Origin: Chromatocurvus sp046260765
GTDB taxonomy: Bacteria > Pseudomonadota > Gammaproteobacteria > Pseudomonadales > Halieaceae
Assembly: GCA_046260765.1 (NCBI GenBank)
Contig: JBHEOO010000014.1
Span: 17,440 to 81,439, forward strand
Direction of reading: 5' to 3'
Length of the DNA: 64,000 bases
Numbering within the stretch: position 1 is the stretch's first letter; every line of letters starts with the position of its first letter. The notes below the pieces were generated by a model. That model was not told the DNA's origin and made no database searches. It was given only the letters and a program-made list of their open reading frames with translations. This document shows, one piece after another, positions 59,489 through 64,000 of the stretch. The translations under genes and the position numbers were made by a program.

Positions 59489-61740
59489 AGTGGTGGAGCT
59501 GGCTTCCCCTGCGCTGGGTGATCCGCAAGGCGGCGACCTCGCAGGGCTTTCTCGACCCTCTGGAAATCCTCGGTCGCCTGCGCGGTCTCGCGCAGCCGTC
59601 AGAGGTGGGCGAGCCGATCGAACTGCTGCGTGCCGGGGTGGTGTTCCACGCCCGCGGGCTGATCAACAGCAAGGTGATACAGCACAACCTGGACTGGATC
59701 TGGCCCTACTGGGTGGAGCGACAGTACGATCCTCATGACCGGGCCTTCCTGCCGCGCGCCTTTTCTGTCACCCATGTCAACCTTACGCACCGCAACTGGA
59801 CAGCGATCGGTTATCCCGACCTCGAGGGCCTGCCGATCGTTGATCCCCGCGGTCTGCTGACGCCCTTCCTCGATGGCTGGTCTCTCGATGCCTGGGTGCT
59901 GTCGGAGGACGGGAGGCGCCTCTTTCCGTCCCGGGCGATCGAGTCTACGCAGGAGTACGACCTCGACGGCGGTGTTGCGGTGGTCACGAGAAGCGAAAGC
60001 GAGGAACTGACGTTGACCTGCAGGGCTGCCGTGATCGAGGAGGCCGGCGAGGCGGTCTGTCATCTGACGGTGCAGGCGTCCGACCGCCGTGGGGGGCGCG
60101 CCAGACTGGTGCTTGGCGTTCGGCCACAGAACCCGGAAGGGGTCAGCTTCGTGTCCGATATCGCGCTGGAAAGCGGCCGCACTCAATGGCGGATTGATGG
60201 CAAGCCCTCGGTGCACCTTGACCGGGCACCTGAGCGGCACTACGTCTCCACTTATAGTGAAGGGGACGTCCTGTTCAAACTGGCGACTGACGAGCAGGGG
60301 ACAGACGTGCATTGTCCTGTCGGACTTGCGTCTGCGGCGGCGAGCTGGGATATCGTTGGCGAGGGCAGAATCGAGGCGCGCATTCCGCTCAACGAGGCCG
60401 TGTCGAACCCGCTGGCGAATGACGCCTGGGCGGTTGAGCGTGCTGCTGCGAGCCGGCTCGAGTGCCCGGATCCACATTACCGGTTTCTCTACGACGCGGC
60501 GATTACCTCTCTGGTGCTGCACAGTCCCGGGGACGCCTATCCTGGGCCCTCGACTTACAAGCGGTTCTGGTTCCGCGATGCTGCCTTTATTGTGAATGCC
60601 CTGCTCAGCGTCGGCCTTGAGGCCCGCGGTCGGCGTGCGATCGAGCGCTTTTTCCATCGACAGACACGGTTTGGCTACTTCCGATCCCAGGAAGGTGAGT
60701 GGGACTCCAATGGCGAGGTCCTGTGGCTTCTCGATCGCTATCGGCGTTTCAGCGGCGAACCGGCGCCGGCTCACTGGCGCGACCCGATCGACCGCGCCGC
60801 GCGCTGGATTACGCGCAAGTGCCTGCCGGCGTCACCGCCGACGCCGCATGCGGGTCTCCTGCCCGCCGGTTTCAGCGCCGAACATCTCGGCCCCAACGAC
60901 TATTATTACTGGGATGATTTCTGGAGTGTGGCGGGACTGCGCGCCGCAGCGGATATGCTGGAGGACAGCGATGCCGATTCGGCACGGCGCTGCCGCGATA
61001 GCGCGCAGCGCCTGGAGAGCGCCATCGATCGCAGTCTTGCGAGCTGTGAGCAACGCCTGGGGCGCCCGGCCATGCCCGCAGCGCCCTATCGGCGCCTCGA
61101 TGCGGGTGCCGTGGGCTCCATTGTCGCGGGTTACCCTCTGCAGCTGCAGGCCGCTCGGGATCCGCGCCTGGTGGATTGCGTCGATTACCTGATTGACGAG
61201 TGTTTCGTGCACGATGCCTTCTTCCAGGACATGATCCACTCGGGCCAGAATGCCTACCTCACCCTTCAGGTAGCACAGGTTCTGTTGCGCGCCGGGGACC
61301 CTCGCTATCTTGAACTTATGGACGCCGTGGCTCGGCTTGCCAGTCCCACCGGGCAGTGGCCCGAGGCCATTCATCCGCAGACCGGTGGCGGCTGCATGGG
61401 TGATGGGCACCACGTGTGGGCGTCGGCGGAATGGGTGTTGATGCTGCGCAACTGTTTTCTGCGGGAGGAGGGTGACAGCCTGGTGCTTGCCGGTGGCATA
61501 CCCGGCCGCTGGCTGGAAACCGGCGAACCGATGGCTTTCGGGCCCGCGCCGACGGTGTTCGGTACGGTCAGTGTGCGCATTGAGCACGCGGATGATGGCT
61601 GCGTGGCGATATCCGTGGCTGCGGACTGGCACGCGTCGCCGCCGCTGCTGACGTCCGCGTTGCCCGGCTATCACATTGTCGAGAACGGCTCTGATCGCTT
61701 GCTTCTGGCGCCGTCTGTGGCCACCGGGAGGCGAACATGA
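59485..61740 (+). CDS. Cytoplasmic six-hairpin glycoside hydrolase-like protein (glycogen-debranching/GH63-like)
   Basis: 751 residues without a signal peptide. An N-terminal beta-sandwich (about 60-330) precedes an (alpha/alpha)6 domain with YKRFWFRDAAFIVNALLSVGLE, WDSNGEVLWLLDRY, NDYYYWDDFWSVAG, and HPQTGGGCMGDGHHVWASAEWVLMLRN. Acidic residues in RDAAF, DSNGE and DDFW are catalytic candidates. It resembles amylo-alpha-1,6-glucosidase-type enzymes, but the substrate is unknown. It is coupled to TVP38 upstream and GT4 downstream by 4 bp overlaps. Confidence 0.8.
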   Translation: MKWWSWLPLRWVIRKAATSQGFLDPLEILGRLRGLAQPSEVGEPIELLRAGVVFHARGLINSKVIQHNLDWIWPYWVERQYDPHDRAFLPRAFSVTHVNLTHRNWTAIGYPDLEGLPIVDPRGLLTPFLDGWSLDAWVLSEDGRRLFPSRAIESTQEYDLDGGVAVVTRSESEELTLTCRAAVIEEAGEAVCHLTVQASDRRGGRARLVLGVRPQNPEGVSFVSDIALESGRTQWRIDGKPSVHLDRAPERHYVSTYSEGDVLFKLATDEQGTDVHCPVGLASAAASWDIVGEGRIEARIPLNEAVSNPLANDAWAVERAAASRLECPDPHYRFLYDAAITSLVLHSPGDAYPGPSTYKRFWFRDAAFIVNALLSVGLEARGRRAIERFFHRQTRFGYFRSQEGEWDSNGEVLWLLDRYRRFSGEPAPAHWRDPIDRAARWITRKCLPASPPTPHAGLLPAGFSAEHLGPNDYYYWDDFWSVAGLRAAADMLEDSDADSARRCRDSAQRLESAIDRSLASCEQRLGRPAMPAAPYRRLDAGAVGSIVAGYPLQLQAARDPRLVDCVDYLIDECFVHDAFFQDMIHSGQNAYLTLQVAQVLLRAGDPRYLELMDAVARLASPTGQWPEAIHPQTGGGCMGDGHHVWASAEWVLMLRNCFLREEGDSLVLAGGIPGRWLETGEPMAFGPAPTVFGTVSVRIEHADDGCVAISVAADWHASPPLLTSALPGYHIVENGSDRLLLAPSVATGRRT

Positions 61741-63029
61741 ACATCGTACTTATCGGCAACACCTATCTGCCCCACGTGGGCGGTGTGGCGCGTTCAGTGG
61801 CGGCTTTTCGCGAGGAATATCAGCGTGCGGGACACGAGGTGCTGGTGGTGGCGCCGGCGTTCGCCGATCAGCCGACAAAGGAAGCGGGTGTCGTCCGCAT
61901 TCCCGCCCTGCAGAACTTCAACGCCAGTGACTTCTCGGTGGCATTGCCGCTGTCCAGTGGTCTGATGGCCACGCTGGAGGATTTCGCACCCGACGTCATT
62001 CATTCACAGCACCCGTTCCTGCTTGGCATGACGGCGCTGCGCGCCGCGCGCATGCTGCAGCGGCCACTGGTCTTTACGCATCATACCCTCTACGAAGAGT
62101 ACACACACTATGTCCCCATGGACTCGCCGGCGCTCAAGCGGTTTGTTATCGAACTGGCTACCTGCTACGCCAACCTGACGGATCTGGTGGTGGCGCCGAG
62201 CGAGAGCATTCGCGATCTTTTGCTGCAGCGCGGGGTCGAGACTCCGGTGGAGGTCATCCCGACCGGCGTTTATGTCGAGCGCTTCGCGCAGGGTAATGGC
62301 GCGGCACTGCGTCGCGAGCAGGGTATTCCGCAAGAGGCGTTCGTCGTCGGCCACATGGGCCGTCTCGCCTGGGAAAAGAATGTGGGTTTCCTGACTGATG
62401 CCGTCATCGCTTTTCTAAGGGAGGGTGAGGACCGCTATTTTCTGCTGATCGGTGGTGGTGATGCCGAGTCAGCCATCGTGCAGCGCTTTGAGGAGGCCGG
62501 CCTGAGTGAGCGTATCAAGCACTGTGGCGTACTCGAGGGAGAGGCCCTCGCAGATGCCATGAACGCGATGAACCTGTTTGCGTTTACGTCGAAGAGCGAA
62601 ACGCAGGGCATGGTGCTTACCGAAGCGATGGCGAGTGGACTACCGGTGGTTGCCCTTGATGCCTCCGGTGTGCGTGAAGTGGTGCGGGACGGTGTCAACG
62701 GACGCCTTCTGCACCAGGAAAGCCAGAAGGACTTCGGCGACGCCCTGCACTGGGTATACACGCTCGACCGGGAGGGTTATGCGGCCTTGGTCAGCGCGGC
62801 AAGGGAGACAGCTGAAGCCTTTTCCATGCGCCGCTCTGCCGATAGGGCCCTGCAGTGTTATCAGAGCCTGCGTCTGCGTGATACCGCCGAATTTTCTGAT
62901 CACGAGCGCTTCTGGGACCAGATTCGCCATCGCATCAGCGCCGAGGTGGACATCCTGAGAAGTCTGGCTTCGGCAGGTGATGAGGCGCTGGAGAACCTGA
63001 ATCAACAGAAGGACAATTCAACGAGGTGA
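61737..63029 (+). CDS. Family 4 glycosyltransferase, diacylglycerol-glucosyltransferase-like
   Basis: 430 residues, GT-B fold. The N-terminus is NIVLIGNTYLPHVGGVARSV, and HHTLYEEYTHYVP recalls bacterial 1,2-diacylglycerol 3-glucosyltransferases. Donor-site motifs are GRLAWEKNV and the EX7E-like SETQGMVLTEAMASG. It could build a glycolipid or glucosylglycerate-like product; that is inference. Its ATG overlaps the glycoside hydrolase stop (ATGA). The C-terminal ~60 residues are a charged helix not typical of the family. Confidence 0.85.
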   Translation: MNIVLIGNTYLPHVGGVARSVAAFREEYQRAGHEVLVVAPAFADQPTKEAGVVRIPALQNFNASDFSVALPLSSGLMATLEDFAPDVIHSQHPFLLGMTALRAARMLQRPLVFTHHTLYEEYTHYVPMDSPALKRFVIELATCYANLTDLVVAPSESIRDLLLQRGVETPVEVIPTGVYVERFAQGNGAALRREQGIPQEAFVVGHMGRLAWEKNVGFLTDAVIAFLREGEDRYFLLIGGGDAESAIVQRFEEAGLSERIKHCGVLEGEALADAMNAMNLFAFTSKSETQGMVLTEAMASGLPVVALDASGVREVVRDGVNGRLLHQESQKDFGDALHWVYTLDREGYAALVSAARETAEAFSMRRSADRALQCYQSLRLRDTAEFSDHERFWDQIRHRISAEVDILRSLASAGDEALENLNQQKDNSTR

Positions 63030-63070
63030 CACCGGGAGCGTTGCCCTTCCGTGAAAACAGGGAGACCGAT

Positions 63071-63163
63071 ATGGATAAAGCACTCATGATTACCGGTGCG
63101 TCGAGCGGTATCGGCCGCGCGACAGCACTTGCAGCGGCAGAGCAGGGCTGGAAGCTTTGCTGA
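63071..63163 (+). pseudogene. Short-chain dehydrogenase (SDR) N-terminal fragment
   Basis: 30 residues from the ATG at 63071: KALMITGASSGIGRATALAA is the classical SDR nucleotide-binding start with TGxxxGIG. The frame stops (TGA 63161) where the first helix ends. The remaining ~210 residues are missing. It lies 41 bp after the GT4 gene and looks like the lost fourth gene of that operon. Confidence 0.75.
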
Positions 63164-63174
63164 CCGCGCGGCGG

Positions 63175-63408
63175 TCATGACATCGCCGCCGCATCCTCGG
63201 CCCTGTTTGCCTGCGCAGCGCGTGCCTGGAGCAACTGCCGATCCGCTTCCCGGCGACCTGCCGGTGGCAGCAGATCAAAGATCAGATGGACCCGATTCTC
63301 GTCGCCATCGTTATAGGCTTCGTGTATCTGCCGGTTATCGAACCACCAGAGCTCTCCCTCCTGCATGCGCACCTCCTCATCGCCCGCCCGCAGCCAGTAA
63401 GCGCTACA
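63175..63408 (-). pseudogene. Aspartyl/asparaginyl beta-hydroxylase C-terminal fragment
   Basis: The frame between a TGA at 63409-63411 and the stop at 63175 encodes 77 residues. GELWWFDNRQIHEAYNDGDENRVHLIFDLLP matches the last beta-strands of the Asp/Asn hydroxylase (AspH-like 2-oxoglutarate dioxygenase) fold, including the metal-ligand His. The N-terminal part of the domain is missing. It is opposite in strand to the SDR fragment 11 bp away, so the junction marks a deletion. Confidence 0.75.
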
Positions 63409-63539
63409 TCAAAGATCGGGTTGCAGCGCTTATCAGCTGTTCGCTATTGGCGGTGACGGCGCCATGCCAGCGCCGGCGACATCTGTTGTGGTAGTGACAG
63501 GTTGAACTGAGGCCCTCGCGAATCGGCGAGGAGGAATAC

Positions 63540-64000
63540 CTATTTTGCAATCGATTGCCTGAACAGATGGCGGGGCAGGCACCACAGGTAGAACACCATT
63601 CCAAACAACTCCACCAGCGATTGAAACACCACCACGACCACGGTGGTCTCCCAGCCGGCCGGCAGCGCCAGGGCGAAGGGCAGCACTACGAAGGAGTTGC
63701 GGGTGCCGAAACTGAAGGCGAGGGTTCGACCCGTGTCCATTGGCAAATGAAGCCACCGGGTGAGCCCGCGCGCCAGCAGCGCGGACGCCAGCAGGAAGCC
63801 AGCGAACACCGGCAGAACGGTCACCAGTATCGGTCCCGAAGCGAGCACGGTTCTGACCTGCGCAGCGGCGATCACGAACACCACTGCGGCCAGTAGCGGT
63901 ACCGGCCACCACCCAAGGCGGTCAAGCCACACGGCGCGTTCCGGCTTTGCCTCAACCCACTGCTCCGTGAGCGCGGATGCCACCAAAGGCAATCCAATCA
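63540..64000 (-). CDS. SBF/BASS-family transporter, possibly arsenite-type (ACR3-like), partial at window end
   Basis: At least 153 C-terminal residues are visible. The frame is open to the window edge, so the true start lies beyond 64000; the TTG at 63992 is not convincing. Hydrophobic helices (WPVPLLAAVVFVIAAAQV, VLPVFAGFLLASALLA) and GTRNSFVVLPFALALP fit the SBF superfamily, whose ACR3 branch exports arsenite. The Cys expected in ACR3 is not in the visible part, so substrate is unassigned. Only a decayed region of about 380 bp separates it from the GT4 operon. Confidence 0.7.
   Translation of the reverse strand, partial: IGLPLVASALTEQWVEAKPERAVWLDRLGWWPVPLLAAVVFVIAAAQVRTVLASGPILVTVLPVFAGFLLASALLARGLTRWLHLPMDTGRTLAFSFGTRNSFVVLPFALALPAGWETTVVVVVFQSLVELFGMVFYLWCLPRHLFRQSIAK

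Noticed and set aside
1..64000. tRNA, rRNA, prophage, integrase or insertion sequence
   Set aside because: None recognised by eye on either strand; a tRNAscan/ISfinder run would settle this.

Overview
The window is a 64 kb piece of a GC-rich gammaproteobacterial chromosome. The gene content (two photolyase/cryptochrome-type flavoproteins, many diguanylate cyclases, a Cus-type metal pump, short convergent intergenic gaps) suggests an aquatic or marine heterotroph, perhaps near Halieaceae/Cellvibrionales. That placement is inference; no rRNA, tRNA or other phylogenetic marker is present. A run of 10 Ns at 802-811 shows it comes from a scaffolded draft assembly.

Layout. 1-7.7 kb: an Fe-S (6-4)-photolyase cut by the window edge and the assembly gap, a DUF2256 zinc-finger protein with a cry-DASH, two diguanylate cyclases and a beta-carbonic anhydrase. 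7.7-14.0 kb: a translationally coupled CusCBA-type RND metal-efflux operon led by a Cys-rich secreted protein. 14-26 kb: Dps, a DksA-like zinc finger, a hemolysin III-like membrane protein, an ADP-ribosylglycohydrolase, an M20 amidohydrolase, a NhaR-like LysR regulator, DUF2254, glutaredoxin, acetyl-CoA hydrolase/transferase, an AGCS symporter and DUF2058. 26-36.6 kb: a CynX-type MFS transporter, a membrane diguanylate cyclase, a QTMAN/GTDC1-like glycosyltransferase coupled to an alpha/beta hydrolase, DAHP synthase, a secreted esterase, an MntA-type nucleotidyltransferase with a truncated HepT, and a HelD-type ATPase. 36.7-44 kb: acetolactate synthase, a decayed stretch with a CsbD remnant, two Crp/Fnr regulators, a zinc-ribbon-PAS-GGDEF protein and an APS reductase-epimerase pair. 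44-48.3 kb: a stress-type cluster with a small lipoprotein, BON lipoprotein, baeRF-type protein, HPF/RaiA-like protein and BON-MscS channel. 48.7-52 kb: a tetraheme cytochrome / Tat Fe-S protein / NrfD module without a catalytic subunit, and a monoheme cytochrome c. 52-55.8 kb: acetate kinase and phosphoketolase. 55.8-64 kb: a truncated cytochrome, UbiA prenyltransferase, two SBF-family transporters (one running off the end), an FNT channel, and a coupled TVP38 / glycoside hydrolase / GT4 operon followed by fragments of an SDR and an Asp/Asn hydroxylase.

How it works together. The recognisable themes are light and DNA damage, c-di-GMP signalling (four GGDEF proteins, each with an RxxD I-site and no phosphodiesterase in view), copper/silver export, stationary-phase protection of DNA and ribosomes, quinone-cytochrome electron transfer, and acetyl-phosphate/acetate metabolism. 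Two less obvious traits recur. Short 13-18 bp tandem repeats occupy at least five intergenic regions. Gene remnants are frequent (hepT, csbD, a cytochrome c, an SDR, an AspH), pointing to repeated small deletions. No intact mobile element, integrase, CRISPR array or phage gene was seen. The most promising leads for new biology are the QTMAN-like gene with its hydrolase, the baeRF/HPF stress island, and the TVP38-GH-GT4 operon.
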